A stretch of 64,000 nt of DNA from Roseovarius aestuarii (GTDB lineage Bacteria; Pseudomonadota; Alphaproteobacteria; Rhodobacterales; Rhodobacteraceae): positions 62,001 through 126,000 of the forward strand of contig JAPWHL010000007.1 of assembly GCA_027214255.1 (NCBI GenBank). Direction: 5' to 3'. Below are positions 55,246-63,765 of this stretch, in pieces. The notes below the pieces were generated by a model. That model had not been told where the DNA came from. It saw only the letters and a program-made list of their open reading frames with translations, and ran no database searches. The position numbers and the translations under genes are program-made. How positions within the stretch are numbered: the stretch's first letter is position 1; each line of letters starts with the position of its first letter.

Positions 55246-56516
55246 CAGCCTCCGGATCGGACGTCATCCTAGACCGGATGATGGCGCTGCACCCCAAGAT
55301 CATCGACCTCACGCTGGATCGTATGTGGCGTTTGCTTGAGGCGTTGGGCAATCCCCAGAACGATCTCCCCCCCGTGATCCACATCGCGGGTACAAACGGC
55401 AAAGGCAGCACGCAAGCCATGCTGCGCGCAGGGCTGGAAGGTGCGGGCAAGACGGTGCATGCCTATACCTCTCCGCATCTGGCGCGGTTTCACGAGCGAA
55501 TCCGTCTGGCCGGGCACCTGATTTCCGAGGACGCGCTGACCGAAACGCTGGACGAGTGTTACGAGGCCAACGGCGGTGAGACGATCACCTATTTCGAGAT
55601 CACCACATGCGCGGCTTTGTTGGCCATGGCGCGCACCCCTGCGGACTACACCCTGTTAGAGGTCGGCCTTGGCGGGCGACTGGATGCGACAAATGTGGTG
55701 TCAAAGCCTGCCCTGACCATCATCACACCGATCTCCATCGATCACGAGCAGTTCCTAGGCGACACTTTAGCCAAAATCGCATTCGAGAAGGCCGGAATCA
55801 TCAAACGCGGCGTACCCTGCGTCGTCGGCCCGCAACAACCCGAAGCGATGGACGTGATCGAAGACGTCGCCAACCGCCTTGGCGCTCCTCTGATCGCTCA
55901 GGGCCAGCAATGGCACACCTATTCTGAAAACGGGCGATTGATTCATCAAGATGACATCGGGTTGGCAGACCTGCCCCTGCCCAACCTTCCCGGCGCACAT
56001 CAATACGAAAACGCCGGGGCAGCATTGGCCGCATTACGCTATCTTAACATGGGCGAAGCCGCGTCACTGGCCGCAGTGACGCAGGCGGTCTGGCCTGCTC
56101 GCATGCAGAAACTGGCCCACGGCCCGCTTGCAGATTTCGCACCCCAAGCCGAACTGTGGCTGGACGGCGGGCACAATGCGTCGGCAGGGGCGGCCTTGGG
56201 GCATCACCTGTCAACGTTACCCAAACGCCCGACACATCTGATTTGCGGCATGCTGAACACAAAGGATATATCGGGATACCTGCGTCCTTTGGCGGCACAG
56301 GCAAACAGCCTGACCGCTGTCGCCATCCCGGGCGAGGCAAACACCCTACCCGCCGACGTGACAGCCAAGGCCGCCACAGATGTCGGATTGCCCGCGACTT
56401 GCGCCGATAGCGTCGGTGATGCATTGGCACAGATCACGGCCACGGACCCACACGCACGCGTGCTGATTTGCGGATCGCTGTACCTTGCTGGGGCTGTGCT
56501 ACGCGAAAACGGTTGA
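55242..56516 (+). CDS. folC: Dihydrofolate synthase / folylpolyglutamate synthase
   Basis: A 424-residue Mur-ligase-type enzyme that adds glutamate to dihydropteroate and folates. The P-loop is HIAGTNGKGSTQAML (about 46-60), followed by YTSPHLARFHERIR, EVGLGGRLDATNVV, SIDHEQFLGDTLAKIAFEKAGI and DGGHNASAG. The order accD-folC is the usual one in alphaproteobacteria. Confidence 0.96.
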   Translation: MTASGSDVILDRMMALHPKIIDLTLDRMWRLLEALGNPQNDLPPVIHIAGTNGKGSTQAMLRAGLEGAGKTVHAYTSPHLARFHERIRLAGHLISEDALTETLDECYEANGGETITYFEITTCAALLAMARTPADYTLLEVGLGGRLDATNVVSKPALTIITPISIDHEQFLGDTLAKIAFEKAGIIKRGVPCVVGPQQPEAMDVIEDVANRLGAPLIAQGQQWHTYSENGRLIHQDDIGLADLPLPNLPGAHQYENAGAALAALRYLNMGEAASLAAVTQAVWPARMQKLAHGPLADFAPQAELWLDGGHNASAGAALGHHLSTLPKRPTHLICGMLNTKDISGYLRPLAAQANSLTAVAIPGEANTLPADVTAKAATDVGLPATCADSVGDALAQITATDPHARVLICGSLYLAGAVLRENG

Positions 56517-56781
56517 TCCTGCGTCATCCACTCGCTCATTGCACACCCATTTCGAACGCATGCCAACCAGTTTTGGCCACGCGGCACCCTACTTACACAG
56601 AGGCTGCAACGCAGTCCTGCCCTTATTCACTGGCCAGAACCCTGAAAATCATCACGGAAGGGTTGGTCGCCCGAAAAAAGTGCAATTTTTTTTGCCGAGT
56701 CAAACCCCCGAAACGAATCAGTTTTTCCCGCGATGACCCTAAAAACAAAGCCTCGCGCGCCAATCCATGAACCACTTGATA
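56517..56781. other. Non-coding gap after folC
   Basis: No gene recognised. There is an A-run/T-run stretch (AAAAAAGTGCAATTTTTTTT at about 56676-56695) that could act as a weak end signal for folC, but no clear hairpin. Confidence 0.5.
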
Positions 56782-56810
56782 TTGACCCTTTTGGCCCTTT
56801 CCTCCTATAT
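56782..56810 (+). promoter_or_regulatory. Promoter upstream of the LysM gene
   Basis: TTGACC (56782-56787), a 17-base spacer and CTATAT (56805-56810). About 68 bases separate it from the leader-peptide ATG. Confidence 0.65.
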
Positions 56811-56884
56811 CTAGGGCCGTCGTATAGGTACGATGCGCTGGAACTGTAGTCCGCGCGTTATGGTTTCAGGAGGAATGGTTTGTA

Positions 56885-56962
56885 ATGCGCTCGATGTCCG
56901 CAACTTACGCAAAGCGTGACGGCATTGAGTTCGGCTTTTCCGCGTTTGGGCAGCATTCATGA
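56885..56962 (+). CDS. Possible 25-residue leader peptide upstream of the LysM gene
   Basis: A short frame starting MRSMSATYAKRDG, ending with TGA that overlaps the ATG of the LysM gene by 4 bases. A strong AGGAGG at 56868-56873 sits 11 bases before it, while the LysM start itself has no good ribosome site. It is too short for annotation programs. Translation could couple the two genes. Whether the peptide has its own role is unknown. Confidence 0.5.
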   Translation: MRSMSATYAKRDGIEFGFSAFGQHS

Positions 56963-57687
56963 TCCGTATTGTTCTGCTTTGCACCGGATTTCTGGCAATC
57001 ACCTTGGCCCTTATCTTGATCCAACCAACGGCAGGTCTACGAGACCGCAACGGTGTGGGCGACGATATGGTTGTGACCCGCGCTCAAACCGATCTAAACC
57101 AACCGATTGTTGCTCCGTCAACGCCCGCTCCAGCGCCGCGAAACACGCCCTTATTATCGGCTGACACCGCCCTCCCCGCGCGCGCAGCGCAGCAAACCGA
57201 ACATTTGGCAACGCCCGCGCAAACAAGCCAAGCCGATGCAACACCCCTATCGGACGTACAACTGGCTTCGCTCGTTTCAGACTCCGCGACGCCGCAACAA
57301 ACCGCGCAAGTACCGCAACTGGATAGCGCGCTGGAACAGCTGGTCGTGACCGCCGTCCGCCAAGGGCAATCAGATGCGTACATAGATGCATTGGTCAACA
57401 GTGCCGCACTCAACCGCCAAGTAGACGTCCCGCGTGAACTCGTCACGCAAGACGGGCGCGTCGACACTCAAACCTTGCTCAGCGCGTTGTCGGCGTCGGC
57501 ACCGCCTGCCGAAGGGCCAACAGCCGGATATTACATCGTTAAACCGGGCGACAGCCTATCCTCTATCGCCTACCGGTTTTACGGCCGCACCAGCGCAGCA
57601 GACACCATTTTTCGCGCCAACAACGCCGTCCTGGATATCAACCCGGTATTGGTTGTTGGCATGCGACTGAAAATGCCTCCCAGTTGA
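56959..57687 (+). CDS. LysM-domain protein, membrane anchored
   Basis: A 242-residue protein with an N-terminal hydrophobic segment (about 3-22, no clear cleavage site), a long Thr/Ala/Gln/Pro-rich linker and a C-terminal LysM domain (about 192-241: YYIVKPGDSLSSIAYRFYG...). LysM binds the glycan strands of peptidoglycan. There is no catalytic domain, so it may act as a wall-associated tether. It probably depends on the ribosome site of the small leader frame. Ends at a terminator. Confidence 0.85.
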   Translation: MIRIVLLCTGFLAITLALILIQPTAGLRDRNGVGDDMVVTRAQTDLNQPIVAPSTPAPAPRNTPLLSADTALPARAAQQTEHLATPAQTSQADATPLSDVQLASLVSDSATPQQTAQVPQLDSALEQLVVTAVRQGQSDAYIDALVNSAALNRQVDVPRELVTQDGRVDTQTLLSALSASAPPAEGPTAGYYIVKPGDSLSSIAYRFYGRTSAADTIFRANNAVLDINPVLVVGMRLKMPPS

Positions 57688-57741
57688 GGTAACGATTACG
57701 ACCACAGGCACGACCAGAACTATCGCAGTAGAAATGATTGA

Positions 57742-57761
57742 GGGGCCGGTTCAACGGCCCC
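57742..57761 (+). terminator. Terminator after the LysM gene
   Basis: Stem GGGGCCG / CGGCCCC with a 6-base loop, followed by CTTTCATTTG. The following 145 bases contain no gene. Confidence 0.75.
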
Positions 57762-57905
57762 CTTTCATTTGTTTTCCGCTATCGGACGCGGGAATTCTTC
57801 TTCTAGGCCGACGTAGCCGCCGTCAGAGGCTCCGAGTGCTGCCTCCTGCGCAAAGGGGTCAAGCGACGTGTCCTTGGGCTAAAACACTCACAAGTTCATC
57901 GCACG

Positions 57906-57930
57906 TAAGGTCGCGCTTTAGCGCACCTAA
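57906..57930. repeat. Variant of the aapP-side palindrome
   Basis: TAAGGT-(C)-GCGCTTTAGCGCACCTAA resembles the palindrome at 22999-23024 (same TAAGGT, GCGCTT and AGCGCACCT blocks) with a few changes, including an extra C. It is in the gap between the LysM gene and the atp genes. Confidence 0.6.
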
Positions 57931-57953
57931 GCTAGTGCCCACATACGAAAAGA

Positions 57954-57976
57954 CCCGCGCCAATGACTGGCGCGGG
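57954..57976 (-). terminator. Terminator of the atp F0 operon
   Basis: Perfect nine-base stem CCCGCGCCA / TGGCGCGGG with a 5-base loop. Read on the minus strand, it is followed by TCTTTT, after the end of atpF. Confidence 0.9.
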
Positions 57977-58032
57977 CCTTGCTTAATGTTGCCCCGACGT
58001 GGGGGGCAATTACCGTGGAATGTCCAGCCTGC

Positions 58033-58596
58033 TTAGTGCAGTTTGGCGTCAACAGTGTTGATCGCATCGTCGATAAGTTTGTTTGCGTCTGTCGCGGTCA
58101 TCTGCTTGGCGATAACATCACGAGCAGCTGCAACAGCAATAGTCACAGCACTGTCGCGCACTTCGCGCACAGCAGCCGCTTCAGCCGAAGCAATCCGATC
58201 TTCGGCGGCCTGCATACGGCGGGCAATCGACACTTTCAGATCTTCTTTTGCCTGCTCGGCGGCGGCTGCCGCGTCGCTTTTGGCTTGCTCGACGATACGC
58301 GCGGCCCGTTCCTGCACTTCTTTTTGCTTGCGCTCGTATTCGGCAAGCAAGGTCTGTGCTTCTTCGCGCAGCGCGCGGGCTTCGTCCAGTTCGGACTGAA
58401 TACCCTCTGCCCGTTTATCCAGCATGCCGCCCAAAAGAGTCGGCACTTTGAGATACAGCAACAAGGCAATGAACAGGATAAACGCGATCAAAACCACGAA
58501 GTTCGAGTTCGATAGCGATACAAATCCCGCATCACCACCCGCCGCAAAGGCAGGCGTCGATGCAGTCAGGGCGATCAGAGTGGCAAGTTTGCGCAT
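58033..58596 (-). CDS. atpF: ATP synthase F0 subunit b
   Basis: A 187-residue b subunit. It has a membrane segment at about 33-50 (NFVVLIAFILFIALLLYLKVP), with an N-terminal signal-like stretch, then a long charged helix (LDKRAEGIQSELDEARALREEA...) that forms the peripheral stalk. It lies 4 bases after the b'-type gene. A hairpin terminator follows. Confidence 0.93.
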   Translation of the reverse strand: MRKLATLIALTASTPAFAAGGDAGFVSLSNSNFVVLIAFILFIALLLYLKVPTLLGGMLDKRAEGIQSELDEARALREEAQTLLAEYERKQKEVQERAARIVEQAKSDAAAAAEQAKEDLKVSIARRMQAAEDRIASAEAAAVREVRDSAVTIAVAAARDVIAKQMTATDANKLIDDAINTVDAKLH

Positions 58597-58600
58597 GATG

Positions 58601-59182
58601 TTACCCTTTCATCCGGGCCGTAACGGCCGCGTTGACCGTTTTGGCATCTGCTTTGCCGCCCATGGCCGCGACGATATCCTTGGTGGCGGCTTTGGCCACT
58701 TCGGTCACGTTCGCCAGCGCATTGTTGCGAATTTCAGCAATTGCTTTTTCGCCTTCCGCCGCCTTGGCCGCAATTTCGGCGTCGGCTTTGGCCATAGCCT
58801 CATCCAGGTCGCCTTTGATTTCGGCTTTGGCGTCGGCAATGATAGCCTGCGCCGCTGTACGTGCGTCGGCTTCGGCCTTGTTAAAGGCCTCTTCCGCGCT
58901 CACGGCTTTGGCCTTGAGATCTTCAGCAGCCGCGATGTCATTGGTGATCGCGCCCTGACGTTCTGCCAGAACTGCCCCGATGCGTGGTAGCGCGATGCGC
59001 GACAACACAAAGAAGATGATGACCAGTGCGACGACAAGCCAGAACACCTGGTTGCCCATCCACTCACCGCACAATTGGGGAAGCCCAATCGCACCGCCAT
59101 GAGTATCGACACACTTACCCGCCTCTTCCAAGGCGAGAGGGCTGACATGCCCCTGAGCGGCAGCTGTTGTTTCGGTTGCCAT
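58601..59182 (-). CDS. atpF2: ATP synthase F0 subunit b' (second b-type subunit)
   Basis: A 193-residue b'-type subunit. The single membrane helix is at about 47-64 ([22 protein letters not shown]), and the rest is an Ala/Glu/Lys-rich long helix. Photosynthetic and related alphaproteobacteria use separate b and b' subunits as a heterodimeric stalk. Gene order a, c, b', b supports the call. The name for b' varies among genomes (atpG, atpX, atpF2). Confidence 0.9.
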   Translation of the reverse strand: MATETTAAAQGHVSPLALEEAGKCVDTHGGAIGLPQLCGEWMGNQVFWLVVALVIIFFVLSRIALPRIGAVLAERQGAITNDIAAAEDLKAKAVSAEEAFNKAEADARTAAQAIIADAKAEIKGDLDEAMAKADAEIAAKAAEGEKAIAEIRNNALANVTEVAKAATKDIVAAMGGKADAKTVNAAVTARMKG

Positions 59183-59272
59183 ATCGTCGTCCTCCTCAGG
59201 GAAACTTAACCAGGTGAACCAAGGGGCGGCGTCACGCCACCCCCCGGCCGTAAGGATCAGGTTCCGTAAGGT

Positions 59273-59509
59273 TTAGACGGCGAACATCAGCAGAAGTGCA
59301 ACGAGGAACGAGAAGATCCCCAGCGCTTCGGCGAATGCGATGCCGATGAACATCGTGGCTGTCTGGCCAGCGGCTGCCGACGGGTTGCGCAGAGCGCCCG
59401 ACAGGAAGTTGCCGACCACGTGGCCCACACCCAGTGCCGCGCCGCCCATGCCTGTGCATGCCAGACCTGCGCCGATGTAGGCACCCATTTGTACGATATC
59501 GCCTTCCAT
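59273..59509 (-). CDS. atpE: ATP synthase F0 subunit c
   Basis: A 78-residue two-helix proteolipid. The polar loop is [11 protein letters not shown] (40-50), and the proton-carrying carboxylate is E61 in [10 protein letters not shown]. The segment [19 protein letters not shown] gives the Gly-rich helix. The glycine pattern determines ring size, which I cannot tell. The start follows GGAGAATTCTC. Confidence 0.97.
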   Translation of the reverse strand: MEGDIVQMGAYIGAGLACTGMGGAALGVGHVVGNFLSGALRNPSAAAGQTATMFIGIAFAEALGIFSFLVALLLMFAV

Positions 59510-59618
59510 GAGAATTCTCCTTACGTTGGAATTTGCGTTAATTCGGTTGTCTTCGGGTGGCGGGCAAGCCCGCCGGTTGTGTCGTTTGCCCAGAGCTGGG
59601 GATTGCCCCGGCAGGACC

Positions 59619-60410
59619 TTAGTGATGCGGATGCAGCGCGTCTTTCAGGTAAACGCATGTCAGGATGGTAAAGACATAGGCCTGAATGAATGACACCAGC
59701 ACCTCCAGCGCGTAGATCGCGGTAATTGCCAAGATGCTCATCGGGGTAACGATCAGGCCGATACCTGTCGACAGAATGATCATCGGGGCAAAGGCCGCGA
59801 AAACTTTGATCACCGCGTGGCCGGCCATCATGTTGCCTGCCAAACGAATAGAGTGGCTGACCGGGCGCACAAAATACGAGATCACTTCGATCAGCGCCAG
59901 AATCGGGCGCAGCGGCAGCGGTGCCGAGCTGATCCAGAACAGGCTAAGAAAGCCCGCGCCGTGTTTGATAAAGCCCATCAGCGTCACGGTCAGGAACACC
60001 AGCATCGCCAGCACGGCGGTCACGGCGATATGGCTGGTGGTGGTGAACGAGCCGGGGATCAGACCCAAGAAGTTCGAGAACAGGATGAACAGGAAAAGCG
60101 TCATCACATATGGGAAATATGGCAGCGCATCTTTGCCTGCGACGTCTTCAACCATTTTGCGAATGAAACCATAGCACAGTTCGGCAACGGATTGAATGCG
60201 CGAAGGGATCGTCGAGCGCGACGACGTCCCCAGAACCATCAGGCCGATAATGGCCAGAACAGTCAGCGCCATCCACAAGGTAACGTTAGTCACTGTAAAA
60301 AGGCCAACAGCGCCATCACCGAACAGCGGCTTGACGATGAACTGGTCCATCGGGTGAAAGGCCAATCCAGCCCCTTGCTCGGCGGCCCCGGTCTGCGTTT
60401 CAGTCGCCAT
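59619..60410 (-). CDS. atpB: ATP synthase F0 subunit a
   Basis: A 263-residue a subunit. The essential arginine is in the helix [36 protein letters not shown] precedes it. It forms the proton half-channels against the c ring. The start at 60410 overlaps the end of atpI by 11 bases; a longer frame is not needed. Confidence 0.96.
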   Translation of the reverse strand: MATETQTGAAEQGAGLAFHPMDQFIVKPLFGDGAVGLFTVTNVTLWMALTVLAIIGLMVLGTSSRSTIPSRIQSVAELCYGFIRKMVEDVAGKDALPYFPYVMTLFLFILFSNFLGLIPGSFTTTSHIAVTAVLAMLVFLTVTLMGFIKHGAGFLSLFWISSAPLPLRPILALIEVISYFVRPVSHSIRLAGNMMAGHAVIKVFAAFAPMIILSTGIGLIVTPMSILAITAIYALEVLVSFIQAYVFTILTCVYLKDALHPHH

Positions 60411-60762
60411 TCCTTGCCCTCTCGTCTCGGCCCGTCTGGGCCGGTTGTGCATTGGCCGTGTCGGCCATTTGTTTCGCCTGGATCTCGTTCGCAGAGCGGA
60501 TCATCGTTTTGATCCCCGCGATAAGGCCCAGCAATGTAAAGAGCACCAGAAAGAGTGGGAGTGTCCCCAGCAGGTAATCCAACCCGTATCCGATGCCAAA
60601 GCCGATCAAAAGACCGGCAACCAATTCTATCACCATGCGCCAGGCCAGATGTGCCTGAGAATAGTGTTCGTCCGTGTGGGATTTTTCACCCTTAGGCGAT
60701 TTCAGCGCGTTGATCCTGGCCTCCAGCCGCGCCAGTCGCGCGCTTTGATCCGGGTCTGTCAC
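60400..60762 (-). CDS. atpI: ATP synthase assembly/accessory protein AtpI
   Basis: A 120-residue protein with two membrane helices (about 45-64 and 70-90: [23 protein letters not shown] and [18 protein letters not shown]) and charged ends. It is the first gene of the atp F0 operon, where AtpI assists c-ring assembly or magnesium supply. The overlap with atpB suggests coupling. Confidence 0.9.
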   Translation of the reverse strand: MTDPDQSARLARLEARINALKSPKGEKSHTDEHYSQAHLAWRMVIELVAGLLIGFGIGYGLDYLLGTLPLFLVLFTLLGLIAGIKTMIRSANEIQAKQMADTANAQPAQTGRDERARNGD

Positions 60763-60792
60763 GCGGCTTCTCCCACCTGAACGTCTGGCACA

Positions 60793-60821
60793 GTGCTATG
60801 CTGGGGCGGCATATGAGTCAA
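60793..60821 (-). promoter_or_regulatory. Probable promoter of the atp F0 operon
   Basis: On the minus strand TTGACT (60816-60821), a 17-base spacer and TAGCAC (60793-60798), just before atpI. The remainder of the 374-base gap to the ArsR gene contains the palindrome at 60948 and no recognised gene. Confidence 0.5.
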
Positions 60822-60947
60822 GCGCGTCAAATCAGGCGGAGTGAATCTCATAAGCCGCTGTATTATTAGGTATTTTTGGAAAGATGAAAGTCGGACCTGA
60901 TCCGCTCTGAACGCAGACAGCCAGGATTTTGGAGGCCGGACTATATT

Positions 60948-60961
60948 CAACCATATGGTTG
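60948..60961. promoter_or_regulatory. Palindromic operator candidate for the ArsR regulator
   Basis: CAACCATATGGTTG is a perfect 14-bp palindrome 175 bases before the ArsR start. ArsR-type repressors bind such sites. Regulation is inferred from position only. Confidence 0.5.
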
Positions 60962-61136
60962 AGTGATGAATTTGACCGGAGGATCGATGGCGTCCAGAGG
61001 GGCTTGGACGCAAGGAACAACCGGGGGAATTGGTGTGGCATCGTGGTCATTTTCGTTTGTTCGGGCGGACAGCGAAACCTTGCGAGCGACACCTGAGATT
61101 GACGGCGGCGGGCCGCGCAGCTAGTCCCAATGGACC

Positions 61137-61463
61137 ATGACCCAAAATCTGGACCTTGTCTTTGCGGCTTTGGCCGACCCGACCCGCCGCGCGATCCTGT
61201 CGATGCTGCTGGAGGATGATATGGCGGTCACTGATGTGGCCGAGCCGTTTGACATGAGCCTGACTGCAATTTCCAAGCACCTCAATATTTTAAGCCGCGC
61301 CGGCCTGATCAGTCAGGACCGGCGCGGCCGGGTTAAGTGGTGCAAGCTAGAGCCAGACGCCCTGAAGGTCGCATCCGTATGGATGCAAGGGTTTGGGCAG
61401 TTCGAGCCTGTTCATCTGGATGCGTTCGAGAGGTTCCTCAAAGCCGAATTGCCCGACGCATAG
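61137..61463 (+). CDS. ArsR-family transcriptional regulator
   Basis: A 108-residue winged helix-turn-helix protein: LALADPTRRAILSMLLEDD-like opening (AALADPTRRAIL) and the recognition helix in FDMSLTAISKHLNILSRAGLIS. No ELCVCDL metal-binding cysteines are seen, so it probably does not sense arsenite. Relatives of this type usually sit beside an SRPBCC/AHSA1-type gene they control; none is present here. The target may be its own gene through the upstream palindrome. Confidence 0.9.
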   Translation: MTQNLDLVFAALADPTRRAILSMLLEDDMAVTDVAEPFDMSLTAISKHLNILSRAGLISQDRRGRVKWCKLEPDALKVASVWMQGFGQFEPVHLDAFERFLKAELPDA

Positions 61464-61521
61464 CCTTGAGGCGGGCGATAAGCCGGTTGCCCTTTGGACT
61501 TACCCCTAACGGTGCGGTTGA

Positions 61522-61590
61522 TCAAAGAACGAATTGGACAATGGCCAATACAATGACGACAAGACCGACAAGATAGATAATACTGCGCAT
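61522..61590 (-). CDS. Candidate 22-residue single-helix membrane peptide
   Basis: A minus-strand frame starting MRSIIYLVGLVVIVLAI and ending QFVL. It is almost all hydrophobic, long enough for one membrane helix, and preceded by GGGAA seven bases before the ATG. Short peptides of this look occur in related bacteria (from memory). It lies between the ArsR and EamA genes, on the EamA strand. Expression is not shown. Confidence 0.45.
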   Translation of the reverse strand: MRSIIYLVGLVVIVLAIVQFVL

Positions 61591-61666
61591 GAAACTTCCC
61601 TTCTTATGCAATTGACGCAAGGCAAACGTCGCTAGCCACAGAATGGTTCCCTGATCGGACCCGTTT

Positions 61667-62563
61667 TCATCGCGGGCTTTCGTCCTTAAGCAACAGGATC
61701 AACGCCACAATAGTCAGTATCACACCACCTACCACCAGTGCCGGTGGCAATGGTTGACCAAGCGCAAGCTGCCACAACAACACCCAACTGGGAGTCAGAT
61801 AGGTATAGGCCATCACCTTGGCACTGGGCAGGTGCAGCGTGGCGTATTGCAGCAAGACAAACGAAACAGCGCTGGCGAACACCGTGACATAAGCCAGTGT
61901 GATCCAAACAATACGAGGCAATGCGGACCAATCTGTGGCGATCATGTCCTGCGCTCCGAAAATCAACAGGATCACCGCCGCTGCCGCCAACGCACCAAAG
62001 GAAAAGACAATAGGCGGCTCACCGCGATTCAGCAGCCGCACAAGCGGCGTGTAAAGCGCATGCGCCACACAGCCCCAGAAATAGATCATCTCACCTCGGC
62101 CGACCTCGAACGCAATCAACGCATTCAAATCCGCACGAAAAATCACCCACAATGCCCCTGCCGCCCCCACGGCCAATGCCAGCGCCATGCGCCGCGTCGT
62201 GGCCTGTCGCAACAAAAGATAGGCCGAAATACCCGACAATATAGGCGTCAAGGTGAACACGGCCGCTGCAGAGACGGGAGGAGTGGTCTTCAACCCCTCG
62301 AACATCAACACGAAATAGAGGCCCATCGATCCGCCAAGGATCAGGTACCGCCAAGGGGCGGCGAAACTTTCACGCGTAATGCCCGTCGTCGCCAGCGCAA
62401 CCACCCCCACCAACACCGAGGCCAGTGTAAAGCGCACCGCGTTCAACGCCGTTGGCGCGATGTGGTTTGCCGCCTGCGATCCCAATGCAAATGACCCCGC
62501 AATCAGCCCCGAAAAGCACAACATGGCCAGATGTCCACGCATGGCGGGACTTGGACGTGTCAC
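61667..62563 (-). CDS. EamA (DMT) family transporter
   Basis: A 298-residue membrane protein with about ten helices in two EamA repeats (about 8-140 and 150-290), typical of drug/metabolite transporters. The repeat ends show LTPILSGISAYLLL and YLTPSWVLLWQLALGQPL. The substrate cannot be inferred. The start is GTG at 62563, overlapping the LysR gene by 4 bases (an ATG at 62542 is possible). It is probably regulated by that LysR protein. Confidence 0.88.
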   Translation of the reverse strand: MTRPSPAMRGHLAMLCFSGLIAGSFALGSQAANHIAPTALNAVRFTLASVLVGVVALATTGITRESFAAPWRYLILGGSMGLYFVLMFEGLKTTPPVSAAAVFTLTPILSGISAYLLLRQATTRRMALALAVGAAGALWVIFRADLNALIAFEVGRGEMIYFWGCVAHALYTPLVRLLNRGEPPIVFSFGALAAAAVILLIFGAQDMIATDWSALPRIVWITLAYVTVFASAVSFVLLQYATLHLPSAKVMAYTYLTPSWVLLWQLALGQPLPPALVVGGVILTIVALILLLKDESPR

Positions 62564-63441
62564 GTGTTATCCCATACGTTTGCGCGCTGTTTAAGAAAGG
62601 TCAGGAATGTCTGGACCTTGGCCGTGCGATGCAGATCCATATGTGTGACCAACCAAAGGGGCGACGTCCATTCAGGACGCGGGGGGTGAATCTGGATCAG
62701 TCCGCCCATCGCCTCGGCCTCGATTTTTGAGATGAACCCGATCCCTGCACCATGGGCAATCGCCCGGCGCAACGCATTCACATCTCCACTGCGGAACACG
62801 ATGGCACTGTCCGGCACCGTTTCGCGCAGCCAGCGCGCAAAGGGCGCACGGCTGTCGGCATCGTCCATCCCGACAAAACGGTGGTTGGGGTAATCCTCCA
62901 ACGTCGACGGCTGCCCATGTCGATCAACATAGCCCTGACTGGCATAAAGCGCGATAGGTTGGCTGATAAACGGTTGAACCACGTTGTCGGGCTGATCCGG
63001 GACCGATCCGGCACGGATCGCGACATGTGCCTCGCCATATTCCAACCGGAACAGGCGATTTCCGGTCAGATAACGCACGACCAAATCCGGATAGAGTTGT
63101 TGAAAATCTGCCAGCACAGGGACGAATAGATGGCTTAGCGCCCCGACAGAGGTCACCACCAGCTCGCCGGTCACCTCGTCACCCTGCCCTTTGATCCGCC
63201 CGGCCAACTGCGCAAACTGATCATCAGTGGCCTGCGCGACACGCAACAAATCATGGCCCGCTTCGGTCGGGGTGTATCCACGCGCATGGCGCTGAAACAG
63301 TTTGACACCCAGACGTGCCTCCAGCGAATCTATGTGGCGAATGACCGTTGCATGATGTACGCCCAGCACCTCTGCCGCACCACTGACCGTACCAATACGC
63401 GCAACGTTAAAGGCCGTACGAACCTCGTCCCAATTATCCAT
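62560..63441 (-). CDS. LysR-family transcriptional regulator
   Basis: A 293-residue LysR-type protein. The winged helix-turn-helix is at about 1-62 (DEVRTAFNVARIGTVSGAAEVLGVHHATVIRHIDSLEARLGVKLF), followed by a LysR substrate-binding domain. The start at 63441 gives MDNWDEVRTAFNVAR; an upstream ATG at 63456 is possible. It is co-transcribed with the EamA transporter, so it may control that gene, although LysR regulators are more often divergent to their targets. Confidence 0.9.
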   Translation of the reverse strand: MDNWDEVRTAFNVARIGTVSGAAEVLGVHHATVIRHIDSLEARLGVKLFQRHARGYTPTEAGHDLLRVAQATDDQFAQLAGRIKGQGDEVTGELVVTSVGALSHLFVPVLADFQQLYPDLVVRYLTGNRLFRLEYGEAHVAIRAGSVPDQPDNVVQPFISQPIALYASQGYVDRHGQPSTLEDYPNHRFVGMDDADSRAPFARWLRETVPDSAIVFRSGDVNALRRAIAHGAGIGFISKIEAEAMGGLIQIHPPRPEWTSPLWLVTHMDLHRTAKVQTFLTFLKQRANVWDNT

Positions 63442-63574
63442 TACCGCCCCAATCATGACCTTGCTTTGACAACAAGCAGCACCGACTTGTGCGCCGGTCC
63501 ACAAACGGCGCCATTTTGACCGTCATACGTGCCCATATGCAAGAGCCGCGGTCAGGTGCCGCATCGCCCAAGCC

Positions 63575-63603
63575 TTGACTCACACCGCCCTCACGCCTAA
63601 ACC
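63575..63603 (+). promoter_or_regulatory. Promoter of ffh
   Basis: TTGACT (63575-63580), a 17-base spacer and TAAACC (63598-63603), 163 bases before the ffh ATG. The other part of the 324-base gap holds nothing recognised. Confidence 0.55.
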
Positions 63604-63765
63604 GCGTTCAATCCCGGAATGGCTCGCCCCTTCCGGTCCCATGGCCGCGTGCCGGGATCGACCTCCGTCAGCGCGATGCGCCCACGGGGGCACTCGGCAT
63701 TTGGCACATCAGCCGGTCCTCACTATATGGGGGCCACACCTGCAACGGCGGCGAAGGAGCCCGAG

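Noticed and set aside
56517..56781. Small stable RNA (such as SRP RNA or 6S RNA) in the gap after folC
   Set aside because: Neither the conserved GGAAG-type loop core nor a 6S-like bubble pattern could be found.
60987..61124. Plus-strand 45-codon frame upstream of the ArsR gene
   Set aside because: GGAGG is only four bases from the ATG, the peptide shows no known domain and lies inside the presumed control region. Probably non-coding leader.
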